Position numbers and translations under genes: made by a program. Shown here one piece after another: positions 34,143-45,927 of a stretch of 64,000 nt of DNA. The stretch spans positions 62,001 to 126,000 of the forward strand of contig SWBL01000086.1 of assembly GCA_024195585.1 (NCBI GenBank), written 5' to 3'. The DNA is from Aureobasidium sp. EXF-3400 (taxonomy: Eukaryota > Ascomycota > Dothideomycetes > Dothideales > Saccotheciaceae). Position 1 is the stretch's first letter. Each line of letters starts with the position of its first letter. The notes beneath the pieces are model-generated. The model had not been told where the DNA came from, did no database searches, and was given only the letters and a program-made list of their open reading frames with translations.

Positions 34143-35875
34143 TCAAGTGCCGCAATCGCTGAGGTGGTTGTAGGTGCCATCAGTGACGACAGTCTTGAGT
34201 GAAATCAATTCGCCATTGTTATCAGTGTAGAGATTGAGGTTGCGAGGAGCCCACTCGATAGGATCAGGTGAGAAGTTCTTCGAGCTCGCCCGCCAAATGA
34301 GGTTTGATGGAGAAGGCTCAGCACTGACGGGTTCAGGATTTTCGAAAGATGGCCAGCCGAAAGAAGCTGCCTCGTCTACGTCAAGGGTGATGGGACTTTG
34401 ATAGCCGGGGTAAACTTGAGCCAGGCGATGGCGGATTATCTGAGCCTCGTCGTAAGTGGCATTGATGTGCGCAGGCATGAGACTGGGCCAGAGACTTTCT
34501 AGAGAGCTGAATCCGAGGAGAGAAGCGGCAAGTTCATGACCAGAAACCTGAATATCATCTGTCCTGGGGTCGCCATGACGGTAGATACGGGAGATGTGCA
34601 AGCTCTTGAGGCTCGGGAGGCCACTCAAAGCTGCCAGCTCGTTGTAGGTGATCTGCATTCCTGGCTGCAGCTGAACTTGGAGAGCTACAAGCTTTGTCAT
34701 GAGACCGATCATTTCGAAGGTGGATGGGTGAAGAGACACGTTCTGGCCTTCGGTGACGTGTGCAAGTGTGATCCACAGTTGTTCGACGGTAGGAATAACA
34801 GCGAGCAACAGAGCAGGTGCTAGACCACCGCCCTCGGAGAAGTTGATCTCGAGGGTTTTGATGCAAGGTAGAATTTCTTTGGCATCTTTGTCGTTCCTGA
34901 GTGCTGTCACGAATGCTTGATCGAGCTGCAAGTCTGACGATAAGTCTTCAAGGTGCGGCAGCGAGAAGACTTCGAACATGATGGCGTCGCTGAGGACAGA
35001 GTTCATATCCATTCCCAGCCTGAGGGCCTTCAGTTGACCCATAGAACGGAAGAACGTGTAAAAATCAGCAGACGAGATGCGCAAGTACGACTCCAGGGAA
35101 AGGGAGGTCAGACTGTGGCAGGTAGTGCTGATATGTGATAGCAAGTCTCTTCCAAGATGGCAGCCGAGCTCCTGCTGCTGATCATGTGTCCTGGCCCACA
35201 GATGAAGCTGTCCAAGAGATGGATTGAACATGGGCGTGACATCTTGGAGAGAACTACTCCTAAGTGCATTGCCACAGACACTCAGCTCCTTGAGTCTAGT
35301 GAAGGTTGGATAAGGCACGCTCCCATCGGGCCAGAGCTCCTGAGGGCTTGAGATGCTCATAGTAGCCACGAAAGATGCGTAACGTGAGAGGTTCTTCGTA
35401 TCAGAAACACAAGTGACCAGGTTCTTGATGGTGGCGCGACTCCAAATGAACTGTAAAGCGACCTCGTGGAACAGGGCTGATACTCTTGACAGCTTTGATA
35501 GAGCGCTGGGATTATCTCTCAGGTGTGAGAGGATCATCTCGATCAGGTAGCTGTCACAAAGGACTTGACGATATCTGATGGACGTGCTGCACAATCTTGT
35601 CAGTCCGCTTGCCAACCGACATGAGACGCGCAAAAGTTTTGACCTACTCAGGAGCCTGTGGGCGCTTCGTTCCCGGCTTACGGAAAACGGTCCAGTTACG
35701 TGGTTGGGCTGTGGACTTGCTTGAGGTGGATTGATTGCTTGCAGCACGTGCGACGATGGCGGAGAAGAAATGGGCTCTGCTAGAAGCAATTGGTTCAGCG
35801 CATATATATATACTGGAAGCAATGGGTAACGACTCACTTGGCCGAGTCTGGGCCGTCTTTGGGCGGCGGACCCAT
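34143..35875 (-). CDS. F-box/LRR-like protein, paralogue 3
   Basis: Three exons (35838-35875, 35648-35779, 34143-35586) give 537 aa. The start MGPPPKDGPD replaces a spurious longer reading through both introns. Exon 2 encodes a Ser/Thr/Lys-rich linker. F-box helices: DSYLIEMILSHL and LSRVSALFHEVALQFIW. Leucine-rich repeat-like units then run to ~430 (LTSLSLESYLRI, LKALRLGMDMN, IKTLEINFSEGGG). The family C-terminal motif NFSPDPIEWAPRNLNLY is present in frame. Closest relative in the window is paralogue 4 (shared INFSEGG / IHFSEGD, LRLG, and VTxxEL/VTPRQL positions). Likely SCF substrate receptor; target unknown. Confidence 0.82.
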
Positions 35876-36260
35876 GATGCAGTACTTTGAGAAGGACGTG
35901 CGCTGCGGTAGATCCTAAGGCGTGGCTGGAAGATCTATGATACGAACGATTCAAGGGTAGTGTGCGTCGTGGACGACAAGGAAGCAAGATAGTTGGATGC
36001 GTTATGTTCGCTTTGGGGAGGTCGCCTTGTGAAAACGGCGGGCGAAAGAGTGAAAGCTACGCGTCGTCCTTCGCGGCTATCCTCAAGCCAACCATCAACA
36101 ACATCGATGTCATCGTGCATACGTCTACAGTGTCTAAGCAGTCCAGAAGCTTTCTTGGCGATATCATCGTGCTCAGAAGACAAAGGTGTTATGGCTTTTA
36201 TACAAATGAACTTGGTCAAATAGTGTCATTGACGAGTGTACCACTGCTCTTGTCTTGCCT
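35876..36260. other. Short spacer between F-box 3 and the GMC gene
   Basis: A 385-bp gap between two minus-strand genes; it must contain the F-box 3 promoter and the GMC 3' UTR. Nothing else seen. Confidence 0.5.
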
Positions 36261-38027
36261 CTACGTACTTCTTTGCAGACCCAAATCCTCGGTGATAATG
36301 TCGGCAGCACGTTCAGCAACTGCATACACAGTTGCAAGAATGTTTCCTCTAGGGATGATGGGCATGATACTTGCATCAACAACCCTGAGGTTTCGGACGC
36401 CTTTTACGTTGAGATGACTGTCCACCACAGCACCCAAAGAGCATGTACCACATGGATGATAGTTCGTCTTTGCATAACCTCTCACCACTTCTTTGTAATC
36501 CTCAATCGAATCCTCGGAGTATGCCTTCGGTAGTCTTCTTCCTCCGGGTACGAGGTAGGAAGCAAATGGTTCTGTCTTTGCCAGTTTATCCAGCGCTTGC
36601 ATGTGTCGAGCATGGATTTCCACATCAAGGGGGTGTGAGTGGTAGTTGAAGTCGATTTTGGGCTTGGTGTGAGGATCGGCAGAAGTGATGTGGACGCTTC
36701 CAACGGAGAAAGGATGGGACAGCATGGAGTTCAGAGAGACAAAATTTCCTTCTTCGGTATCAACATAGGGAGCCCGAGACAGAAATGTCACGGCGGTCGC
36801 TTCGTTGGCGGATTCGATAGCCTTGCGAATGAAGTTGTTGCGCTTGCGATCAAATGGCGACCGACTCCCATCATCGACTAAGTGCTTATCGAGCAGGCCC
36901 TCCAGGTCCTCGCGTTCTACTCCATCCAAGAAAGGTGTAAGTGGCGTGTAAGAGAACATGAAGGCGCCGTTTTCTGCCAAAAGCCCAGATCGGTTCTTCT
37001 TGTACTCCTGACGGTCCTCTTCGGTGGTTGATCGGCGTGCCGGAACGTCGTTAGTAACCTCGAATGAGAGACCTGATCGCATGTGGTCTTGCAGGTTTTC
37101 TCCGACAGCCGAATTGGCGTGAACGACGTCAATGCCGTGCTCTTCAAGAATACGAGGATTGCCGATACCAGACAGCTCCAAAATCTGAGGAGTGTTAAAG
37201 GTACCGGCTGCAAGTATGACTTCTCTCCTGGCTGAGACTCTATGGAGCACGCCATGCTGTGAGTAGGAAACACCACGGACTATTGGTCCTGAGCTGCCAT
37301 CCTCGATGATCAGTTTATGCACCAGTGCATCGGTGAAGACCTTCAAATTTGGGCGGTCGAGCACGGGATCAAGATATGCCACTCCTGCATGACTGCGTTC
37401 GTGACGGTCCCCAGTGATATGACAGGTTGAGGTATGTCCGCCGATAGCGTGCCCAGTCAACGGATCGCTGGTGTTTTCGAGGTTCAGAGTGCGGAACGTG
37501 TTGATCCAAGTCTTGTGCAGTGCAGTAACCTTTGACGGGAATGAGGCTTGAACTGGTCCGCTTGACTTGCAGATGCTTTCATCGCTGTGAATGATGTTCA
37601 ATTGCTTCTTGACTTCCTCGTTTGGCGGTACAATAGTCTGAAACTTCAGGAAATATGGCGCCAAGGTATTCCAATCCCAACCGTCATTACCAATCTCTGC
37701 CCAAATATCAATGTCGGAAGCTGAGGGATAAATGATTGCCAGCGAGTTGATCGCACTGCTGCCACCGATGGCGCGTCCACGAGGGTGCTTGATGCGTCGG
37801 TTGTTCAAGCCCGGAGCGGGCTCTGCAACGTACTGCCAATCAAACTCGGGTTTATCCAAGGTGCTGCCTGCCAGACCTGGTGTATAGACACGTTCGTCGC
37901 CGCTACGATTTTCTCCAGCTTCCAGGACGAGCACCGACATGCCGGGGTCTTCTGACAAGCGATTTGCCAAAACGCAGCCCGCAGTGCCGCCGCCAACGAT
38001 GATCAGATCATACTCCGAAATTTGCAT
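36261..38027 (-). CDS. GMC-family FAD oxidoreductase (choline dehydrogenase / aryl-alcohol oxidase type)
   Basis: Single exon, 588 aa from MQISEYD; an upstream in-frame Met at 38072 exists but precedes the fold and is less likely. The FAD-binding Rossmann motif is DLIIVGGGTAGCVLANRL (residues 7-24). The GMC signature GRAIGGSSAIN and the second signature AAGTFNTPQILELSGIG are clear. Near the C-terminus HPCGTCSLG carries the catalytic His, and IPRGNILATVYAVAERAADII closes the FAD site with Asn in the second catalytic position. No signal peptide is seen, so a cytosolic enzyme is expected, unlike secreted aryl-alcohol oxidases. It oxidises an alcohol; substrate cannot be told from sequence. Confidence 0.92.
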   Translation of the reverse strand: MQISEYDLIIVGGGTAGCVLANRLSEDPGMSVLVLEAGENRSGDERVYTPGLAGSTLDKPEFDWQYVAEPAPGLNNRRIKHPRGRAIGGSSAINSLAIIYPSASDIDIWAEIGNDGWDWNTLAPYFLKFQTIVPPNEEVKKQLNIIHSDESICKSSGPVQASFPSKVTALHKTWINTFRTLNLENTSDPLTGHAIGGHTSTCHITGDRHERSHAGVAYLDPVLDRPNLKVFTDALVHKLIIEDGSSGPIVRGVSYSQHGVLHRVSARREVILAAGTFNTPQILELSGIGNPRILEEHGIDVVHANSAVGENLQDHMRSGLSFEVTNDVPARRSTTEEDRQEYKKNRSGLLAENGAFMFSYTPLTPFLDGVEREDLEGLLDKHLVDDGSRSPFDRKRNNFIRKAIESANEATAVTFLSRAPYVDTEEGNFVSLNSMLSHPFSVGSVHITSADPHTKPKIDFNYHSHPLDVEIHARHMQALDKLAKTEPFASYLVPGGRRLPKAYSEDSIEDYKEVVRGYAKTNYHPCGTCSLGAVVDSHLNVKGVRNLRVVDASIMPIIPRGNILATVYAVAERAADIITEDLGLQRST

Positions 38028-39088
38028 GCTGAAGATATCTTTCGGAAGAAGTGAGCTATGCGGACAGTACAAGCTTCAAGGGATCTCATTCAATCTGAGT
38101 AACGCTGCGAAAAGTAAGGCGTGTCTCGCTATAAGGAGATGGCAGACAGCAGTGCGAGTTGTGGAGAGCGTGCTTCTAGGAAATGCGACGAAGTCGAGTC
38201 AGATCTTATGTAGACATGCCTGAGGTTTTGACCGTCTAGATTGCGAAGGAGCTATCGTCTAGTTAAGCTGACTGCCTGGCCTCAACGGATCCGTCACGTG
38301 TTGTAGCCTTTCGCTAGCTTTTACCAAGCCAATTTGCGCATTGCGCCACCTTCCTAAGACAGTAAGATAGAATTACTGGGGGCTTCATAAGGTGGATTTA
38401 TCACCTTATCGTTTAGTATCAAACTGTCCACCCCGCCGTTTGGCCGTCGGAAGCCGTCAAGTGCTCAAATACTCAAACGTTTCCCCAGCGCAATCCCTCC
38501 CGCGCTCGGCCGTAAGTCCGCGAAGCTTAGCCTACCGTATACTAACTACTATATACTAGCAGTAAAGCATTCGATCGAATGATTAGGCATACCATGGGGT
38601 GATCGGGTCTCCATCCGCACAAAGACATGTGCCGCAAAATAAATTATCACCGACCGAATGGCTTGCCATTAAGGTGGAAGAACAGGAAGAGTAGAGGCAC
38701 CAAAGCACAGCAAGCTCAAGATGAAATAGAATGCAAGTACGACTGTGGACCTCTCTGTCTTAATGTGACGATGGTGCAGAGCTTTATGAGCGAGCCCGCC
38801 CCCGATGATGTTAAGACAACAAAAAAAAAACGCTTCTAAAAGAAGAATACCATAGAAGAAGGGAAAAGAAAAGCTTGTATGTATTGACCGAATCTAACCT
38901 TCGCGAACGGAACCCACAGCAGCATGACCAAGCGCACTAACGAAGTTGGACGAACTCAAGGAAATGGATCGAGAATCTGACGAAACGTTGTGTCCCCGAT
39001 ATTAGCTGATCCAGGTTGGAGGGGAAGCGCCTATTCAGCTCGTCTTCGGGTTTGGTCGATGTACTGTACTCCTTCTCAGTTGAGTCAA
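38028..39088. other. Intergenic spacer
   Basis: About 1.06 kb between the GMC gene and F-box paralogue 4. Homopolymer A run at about 38818-38830. A stretch near 38350-38560 is richer in A/T. No gene supported. Confidence 0.45.
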
Positions 39089-40437
39089 TTAGACACTAGA
39101 GACATGGAGGTTGTTGACATCGTAATCGGTGTCACTATGCTGAGACCAGATCCCAAGACTGGTGAGGTTCTCCAGAGGGTATAGAGCGGCTAGATCCTGG
39201 TCGATGAGGTCCACTGCCTGGTCCAGGTGGATGCCCAGGCGTTCCAAGTTCCACAAGTTGCTGATGGCATCGCAGAAGTTTGGGTGCAATACCGATGGCC
39301 ACTCGCTGGTACTGTGAATGGTCATAGTCAAACCTTCGAGTGTCGTCAAAGTCCGGAGCAGGTCGCCAGGCGTGGGGCTATCGCCTTCTGAGAAGTGGAT
39401 CTCTATGAAGGTGATGCTGGGCAGAATCTCTTGAGCTTCATGGGTATTGATGAGTTCTTCCGCGAAGTCATGGCTGATGCTGGGTTTGAGACAAAGAATC
39501 TCGAGCACAGGCAAGGTAAAGACAGCAGACAGTGCCTCGCGATCCAAGACTGTCTCCAAGTCGTTTCCGAGACGCAAAGTCTTGAGATGAGGCATCCGCT
39601 GGAAGAATCGAGACAACTGACGAGGTGTAACATTGAGGATGACATCCAGGTCGAGGACAGAGAGTCTGTGGCATGTGGCTGAGATATGGACAAAGCAATC
39701 CTTGTCAAGGAGATAATGCTGGCGTCCTTCGAAATCCGGAGCATCGCCGTGCACTGTGAGCTTCTGCAAGTTCGAGCTGAGATAGGGGATCAGCAGCGTG
39801 CTGTTGAAAGTTTGGCTGCCGGAGGTGTAAGCTCCCAGAGTCTTGAGACGAAACAAGGCAGGGTCGATCATTCTTCCAGCGGCCCAGACCTGCTCGTAAC
39901 GCCAGAGGGTAAGGTTCTTGAGAAAGGGGACGAACTCAAGTCGACGGCGAGTGTCTTGGATGTACAGCAGGTTGCTTGGCTTTGCGTCTTCCCAGAGAAT
40001 GCGAGCCCCAGCCTTGAAGAAAAGCGGGCACGTTCTCATCGCTTTGGCAAGGGCCTTGGGTTCGTCCTTGAGATAGGACAAGATCATTCCTACGATGTCA
40101 TATCCATGGAGTGCGCGGTGCGGCTTGACAGGCACGCTGCAGAGTGATGTTAGATACCAGTCTACCATTGCGGGGTCAGCTACAAAGGGGGACTTACACT
40201 CGGGCTTGAGTCGCGGGCGTTTGGGGGGTGATGCGCTGGCAAGGTCCAGCGTTGGTTTGAATGACTTGACATTCAGAGGTTGTTACACGAGCATCGGTGG
40301 ATGCGGAGTCCGGGATAATGCTTTCTGTAGAAGGTTCCTTTTCACTGTGACGTTGTGGTCAGGTAATGCGTGTGGTGGCTGTATGAGAGAGAGACGCACT
40401 TGATATCGCCAGGAGCTTGGTTGGAAGGCAGACCCAT
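39089..40437 (-). CDS. F-box/LRR-like protein, paralogue 4, shortened C-terminus
   Basis: Three exons (40400-40437, 40198-40344, 39089-40136) give 410 aa. The gene structure copies paralogue 3: a 38-nt first exon with phase-2 end, a second exon encoding a Thr/Ser-rich linker, and a third with the fold. F-box helices: GYDIVGMILSYL and MRTCPLFFKAGARILWEDA. Repeat units: LSVLDLDVILN, LKTLRLGNDLE, ITFIEIHFSEGDS, LTSLGIWSQHS. It stops at NNLHVSSV, where paralogue 3 (DDIQVSGHELAASL) goes on for another ~100 residues including the conserved NFxPDPxEW motif. No remnant of that tail is readable downstream, so it is a real truncation rather than a single stop mutation. Confidence 0.78.
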
Positions 40438-42525
40438 TGTATCGTTATGATAGGCAGATCGTGCTTTGGCGTGATGGAATAAACAGTAACTCGATGAAGA
40501 AGAGCCTTGCGTAAGAAGATGTATGGCATGAAAGTGAAATCGTGAACGAGTGATACGAAAGAGTCTGAGGGTCATGAATTTTCTGCTATCGCCGCCAACG
40601 ACGTCGTTCACCCTCTAGGTCCGAGTTCATGAAGCGATTGAACACCATCACACCGTTATAAAGGAGCAATTCTCCATGTCTTCAAGTTTTGCTCTGGACC
40701 AAGATTGGTCGGTCCTGCCATGTCTCAAAGAAATTCCTCGTGGTGCTGGTAAATGTGCAGTACATATATCCGAAGTTTTTCGTTATCAGAGAGGAAAATA
40801 TATAGGATCATGTATAGGTCAAGCATTTTGTCTCATCTGTTGCTGTCGTCTCTGAAGCGGACTTGCAAGTTGCAGAGCCACTATATATTGCTGAAAGACG
40901 TAAATACAGGTAAAGGGATGATGAACCAACGGTAGAGGAATAAGAGAACGGAAGAAGCTAGAACTGGAGAGCTGTCAAATGCATACTTCCCCTTGACTCT
41001 CTTTGATTATGGTCTTCTCGCCATTGCGCTGCGCTTCTTTGCAGTCTTTCTCAGACTTTCTTTCCTCTTAAGCGCCAAGTTTGTGATTGTACGACGCTAT
41101 CCCAAGACTAGTCACTTGCGTTCAATCATGACTTCCATCTGTCTGCAGAACAAACCCGTCGCTGGAAAGACTCATACAAACCCGATTCGAACAAAGAGAC
41201 GACATTCTCAGTTGCAAAGCAGAAGCGTAAAGAGGGATGTCACAAAGCCTGCGCAGCAAACCATGGACTGGAACCCGGATCGAGATGGCAAGCAACGACA
41301 AAGCTATTGCACACAAAGCATCCGACAAGACCTTTCAGTCACGAACTGTCGTGTGTTTGCTAGATTCCATACCACGATGAGTTGTTACTGACGAGCCATG
41401 TCACTCCTGCTTGTTGCATATCTAAGAGCAAAGTAGAATGAGGTGCCCAATGTTAAGAATAACTTGTGGTTAGGTCAGTGCAAGTTTACGACATATTTTG
41501 TAGTAGTTTCTCATGTCACTACAAGTTTTTTGAACAATGCTCTTAAGCAAGGAAGGGTCCCTCTTGCTATCCTCCAATCACTCAAATTTGCTTGACGAAC
41601 TTCAAGAGCCATGAGCAATTTGTATTCAACAGAGCCTGTCAATGGATACACCACTCATTCCGCAGTTCCTCTAGCAAACATTGCATTGACCCATATCGTT
41701 CCATGAACTCAAGGATGTGCGAATCAGAACTTTATTAGGAGCAAACATTGTCACTACAGGCAGGGTGATACGGCCAACAAGCCGATGAAGATTGCCTCTC
41801 CGTCCTGTGAAATCGGCTACAACAAAGACCCGATCCTATCTGGACCGTGGTTCGGATACTCAGCACAGAAAAGCTTCCGTCTTGCAGCTGTCTGCGCTAC
41901 TTGGAGGCATCATGTGCCAGCCGGGTACTCCGTTCATCCTCCCGCTGCGAACACGAAAGCATGGCGCCCAAGAATATGCTCATCCTCTGCGTTGAAAACT
42001 GTATGTCCAATATGTTCCATATGGCAATAGCACACGAAGTGCCAGGTGAAGCGATGCGTACCGTAAACCAGAGCCGTGCAAGCCCCGACTGTGGCTGCTT
42101 ACTCTTCAGCTCACGTCCCGCGTGCCAAGTCCGCCAAGATCCCTTGTGTTCTCTTCTAAGGTAGCTACAGCAGCGGAAGTGGTAGAGCCAAGTTTCTCGT
42201 TCCGACGAGCATTGGCAACTCAATTTACTCAAGTGCCACCCAGGACTATGAACCCACTGACCTGTCTTGAGTGACACCTTCTGCCTGTGAACCAGGGGAG
42301 ATACGATCGCGTGGTATAGGTGCAGCTTCAGCTGAGATTGTGGTACAAGCACTTCCAAGAATACAGACCACAAGACTTGGTGGCATGACTGGATACTCTC
42401 GCTCTCGAAATTACGAAGGAACTGCTGCCTCGTAGATATAAATCGTTTCTCATCTGCAGCTTTGACCAAACCAGTGCAACCACTCTGACACTACTACTTT
42501 GACCTTCAATACACCGCAGAAGAAC
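40438..42525. other. Gene-poor spacer
   Basis: About 2.1 kb between divergent genes. The open stretch 40993-41391 starts without ATG and lacks a domain; 41785-42166 has overlapping frames without motifs. A TATA box for the next gene lies at 42437-42442. Confidence 0.45.
42437..42442 (+). promoter_or_regulatory. TATA box of the beta-helix protein gene
   Basis: TATAAA lies 84-89 bp upstream of the start codon at 42526. Confidence 0.5.
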
Positions 42526-43599
42526 ATGCAACTTTATCTCAACTATCTTCGTGCCGTCTGGCTGTTGCTTTGTGCATCCTATCTGACAGATGCTCTGCCT
42601 CAGCCTGGAAAGCAAGCAAAGGTTTACCTTCATGATGGCGACGATCTCCAATCAGCCATAGACCATGCCAGCCCAGGCGACCAGATCTTCGTATCGGGTA
42701 CCCACAAAGGGCCTATTGTCATCAGCAAAGATGATGTATCCTTGTTCGGTCAAGATGCCCACATTGTCCCAGGCAATACTCAAACCACCCCGAACGAATG
42801 TTCCGACTTTGCAGGAAAGGACACGCAAGCCGGTATCTGCATCGCTGGCAAAGGCATCACTTTTGGCGAGTTCAAGGAGCACAGAAACATCACTTCCGTG
42901 ACCACGCCAGTCCAAGGCGTACACATTAGCGGTTTTGAGGTCGTGGGTTTCTCCGGCCCGAACATTGCTGTCATCGGTGCCCACGATACTTTCGTGAGCG
43001 AAAACATCCTCCGAGACAGTCCGACATATGGGTGCATCACCGCCGGCTCGACCAACAGTCATATTACTGACAACACGGTCACCTCGACCAAGCTGAACTT
43101 CATCGGCATTTGCATGGACGACACTGGCCCAGTCGACGTAAGCCGCAATGACATCTCGGGCTACACTATAGGCCTGTGCCTCCAGACCAATGGTGCCAAA
43201 GTCGAGGAGAACAAGGTCAGCAAATGCTGCTGGGGAGCTTTCCTCGATCCGAAGGTTGGAGGCGTTCATTTCAAGAGAAACGTCATCTCTGCCATGAACC
43301 CTGCCTGTTTCGACGGATCATCAGGTATCTTCATCGATGGCGGTATCGACAACAAGATCGAGCAGAACTGGATCACAGGCATGGAGCTTGCGGACCAACA
43401 TGGCGCCGGAATCATAATTTGGGACGAACCAGATGCAGTCGCCAGCGGCAACAAGATAGAGCGGAATGTGCTCAAAGACAACGATGTCGACATCTTTGTC
43501 AACTCTACCGGAACGGGCAACGAGTTTAATGACAATCACTGCTCGACTTCCGGGCCCACAGGTCTTTGCAATGCGAGAAGATTGGGTAAACTCGCTTGA
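42526..43599 (+). CDS. Secreted right-handed parallel beta-helix protein
   Basis: Single exon, 357 aa, starting MQLYLNYLRAVWLLLCASYL, a signal peptide. The mature chain opens with VYLHDGDDLQSAIDHASPGDQIFVSGTH, the usual cap of pectate-lyase-like folds, then regular ~22-residue coils with asparagine-ladder wording: GVHISGFEVVGF, NSHITDNTVTST, GPVDVSRNDISGY, NKIEQNWITGM, NKIERNVLKDN. This is the beta-helix (NosD/PbH1) repeat family. About ten cysteines suggest disulfides, as expected outside the cell. There is no obvious catalytic Lys/Arg pair of true pectate lyases, so polysaccharide binding or an unusual lyase/epimerase are options. Confidence 0.85.
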   Translation: MQLYLNYLRAVWLLLCASYLTDALPQPGKQAKVYLHDGDDLQSAIDHASPGDQIFVSGTHKGPIVISKDDVSLFGQDAHIVPGNTQTTPNECSDFAGKDTQAGICIAGKGITFGEFKEHRNITSVTTPVQGVHISGFEVVGFSGPNIAVIGAHDTFVSENILRDSPTYGCITAGSTNSHITDNTVTSTKLNFIGICMDDTGPVDVSRNDISGYTIGLCLQTNGAKVEENKVSKCCWGAFLDPKVGGVHFKRNVISAMNPACFDGSSGIFIDGGIDNKIEQNWITGMELADQHGAGIIIWDEPDAVASGNKIERNVLKDNDVDIFVNSTGTGNEFNDNHCSTSGPTGLCNARRLGKLA

Positions 43600-45322
43600 G
43601 ACAAGCTGCGAAACTCAGTTCAAGGTTTTTGAAGGTTCACAAACAACAATCTTTCGGTCAGTATCGAATCGCGGTAATATCATGCGGTAATCTCGAGATC
43701 GTGGTTTTATGCTAGTTCTTAATCCAAAATTGACATGATTCTCTTGTTTTGACCAGCTGTGTGAACCTCTCGCAAGGTCTCGTGAACTCAACTTGTCGAA
43801 CTTGACCGCCACGAAAACTAGTATTTGATTTTCTTCTCAGGAGCCAGAAGGAGACCTTGCATGAAATCATTTCAGGATTGAAAACCATAAGGCAATCATC
43901 TACGTCTGCAAGTCCCTGGTAGCGCTCATCACATTCGAGTGTTCGAGATGCACAATTCACCAAACCTGTTATGATTTTGCTTCTGAATGTACAGTGTGAC
44001 TCAGTTGTTTCCGGTATCATGACCTTGTGAATCCAATGCAAACTTTGAGCGACGGCGGATGCTCTATATTTGTCTTGATTCCCTGTACGCCATCTCGCGA
44101 TTGCCATAGATTCGGGCGTCATGAACAGAAGCATTCTTGCCGCCGGCTAGATATGCAGCTCCTCATGAGTAGACATGTGACGCGAGTGAAATTCGGCAGA
44201 GCTGCGAGCTAGAAGTGAGGTCCATGCCACGAAGTTGTCGCAGTCGCGGTGTGAATTAAGCATAGAACGAAGGATTTGCGTCCCGAGGGTTCAGTCACGC
44301 GAGGCCCTTACAGGGATGTACTCTACGGTTGCTACATTGCCAAGGATGGCTTGCCAAGCACGGTGAGCATACCTAGAGTCAAGCCATTGTCATCTGATCA
44401 CAGTCTAACCCTTCTTCATTGGCACCAAGCGCTTGCTAGAAAACACATTTCACAGCGTGAGAAAACCAGAGCTGAGCATCATGAGACTGTGAGATGGCTC
44501 AAGCCACAAGGTTCAATATCTCATCATCATGGTCATGAGCTATTCGAGAGCACCTTGACTTGAACCAAGATGTTGTACTGCAGCTGCATCGCGTCGCGGG
44601 AAGGATTGTAGACACGGAAGTGTATAGTTTGTTTTTCTGTACTATAAACATTCGCATGTCCGACTAATTAAGGTTCAGCCACACACACCGCCCACCCCAC
44701 ACTCGGTACAACACTTGCATCTCCGTGAGGTTCCTGCCGAGTATGTCGTGCATTCAGCCACGATGTTCCAGAACCTGAAAGGGTGCACAGCGGGCTGACC
44801 TCCGCGTCTCGTTCATGCAGGGTACGGGATCGACATTACTTCCCTTGGCTCGCCTTGCTCGTAGTCTTAACCTCGAAGATGTGCATGGTGGCCGCATGTG
44901 TCAGACATCATGGTCTGGGTCCGCGAGCGCGGCACCAGACCTGACCACATGAGGCTCGAATGCCAGGACACAGATCTCGATGCTGACGGACTCGACCGCC
45001 GCCTGCGTAAGGTAATCAGGGGCTAAGAGATGATTCTTGACTGAGATACAAAAGAATGAGGTCTTCTGAGAAGAATTGACAGGAGTGAGACATGTTCATT
45101 CTTGGTCGGTACAACCAAACCCCCAGAAAATGGCCCCTGGACATGTTTGATTCCCCTGGCGTGACTATTCTGACAGGTCTCACACCTGTTGCACCTCCAT
45201 GTAATATCAGTCATAACATCAGCATGCTTAGATGTTGAGTTTCCTCACGTATATGTGATGCGCTGCTCGCTCATCAACGGACAGGTAGACGAAAAACAGA
45301 TCCCTAAGAGACCTAGCATATC
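43600..45322. other. Gene-poor spacer
   Basis: About 1.7 kb between plus-strand genes. Open frames (43712-44134 minus, 44276-44563 plus) have no motifs. A 19-bp exact match to 29396-29414 occurs at 44383-44401. Confidence 0.45.
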
Positions 45323-45927
45323 ATGAAGTGTCCAATTTCTGCTGAGGGAAACTCCACGAATTGCACACTTTGCGGAAACAATTACTGCGGTCAGTTCCCG
45401 ACGATATATGGTGCCGTATTCGCAGTCATCCCTGGGATTTTCTTGCTTCTGGGCATTATCGTGTGGGTGTAAGTTGAGATACGACCAACAACAGGCTCCA
45501 AGCGACTGATCTATACTTTCCAGAATGAGATGGCATCGTAGAAGGAGCGATAGATCAGCGAGCAACTGCTTCACGACCGAAAAGAGACCGTCGCTGCCAT
45601 CAGTACCGCTAGAGACGTTCGAAGAATGGTCATGTCGAAATGCGAGCCTCCATCCTGGAAGAGTACCCACGGACCCGCTGTGGTAAGTCTGAGGATTTGT
45701 CTCGCAATCAATGCCATACTGATGAATGATACAGTGCCATCTGCATTGATACCATACACAGATCAGAGCTTGTCTCGGCACTATCTTGCTTACATTTCTT
45801 CCACGGAGAGTGCTTTCGCCAGATGGTAGTAGCTGGAATCACAAAATGCCCTGTTTGCAAGCAACCTGTCAGCAACGAGACTGAGCCTCAGAAAGATATC
45901 GAGCTTTCCTACTTTATGGTCGTTTGA
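45323..45927 (+). CDS. Single-pass membrane RING-H2 protein, probable E3 ubiquitin ligase
   Basis: Three exons (45323-45468, 45524-45682, 45735-45927) give 165 aa; no unspliced frame shows the protein, so the introns define it. The short N-terminus holds five cysteines (CTLCGNNYC). A transmembrane helix spans about residues 29-50 (AVFAVIPGIFLLLGIIVWV), followed by a basic stop-transfer MRWHRRR. The RING-H2 ligands are C102, C105, C120, H122, H125, C128, C140 and C143, in the C-x2-C ... C-x-H-x2-H-x2-C ... CPVC order. The layout resembles plant/fungal ATL-type ligases that ubiquitinate membrane or endosomal cargo. Spacing is compact and all eight zinc ligands are intact. Confidence 0.85.

Noticed and set aside
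36261..38072. Longer GMC reading from an upstream Met at 38072
   Set aside because: The extra 15 residues precede the FAD fold and are not signal-peptide-like; MQISEYDLIIVGGG is the natural start.
40993..41391. 132-codon open stretch in the 40.4-42.5 kb spacer
   Set aside because: Has no ATG at its start and only one short hydrophobic segment; no splice-supported extension found.
42652..43269. 205-codon open frame antisense to the beta-helix protein
   Set aside because: Complement artefact of regular repeats on the coding strand.
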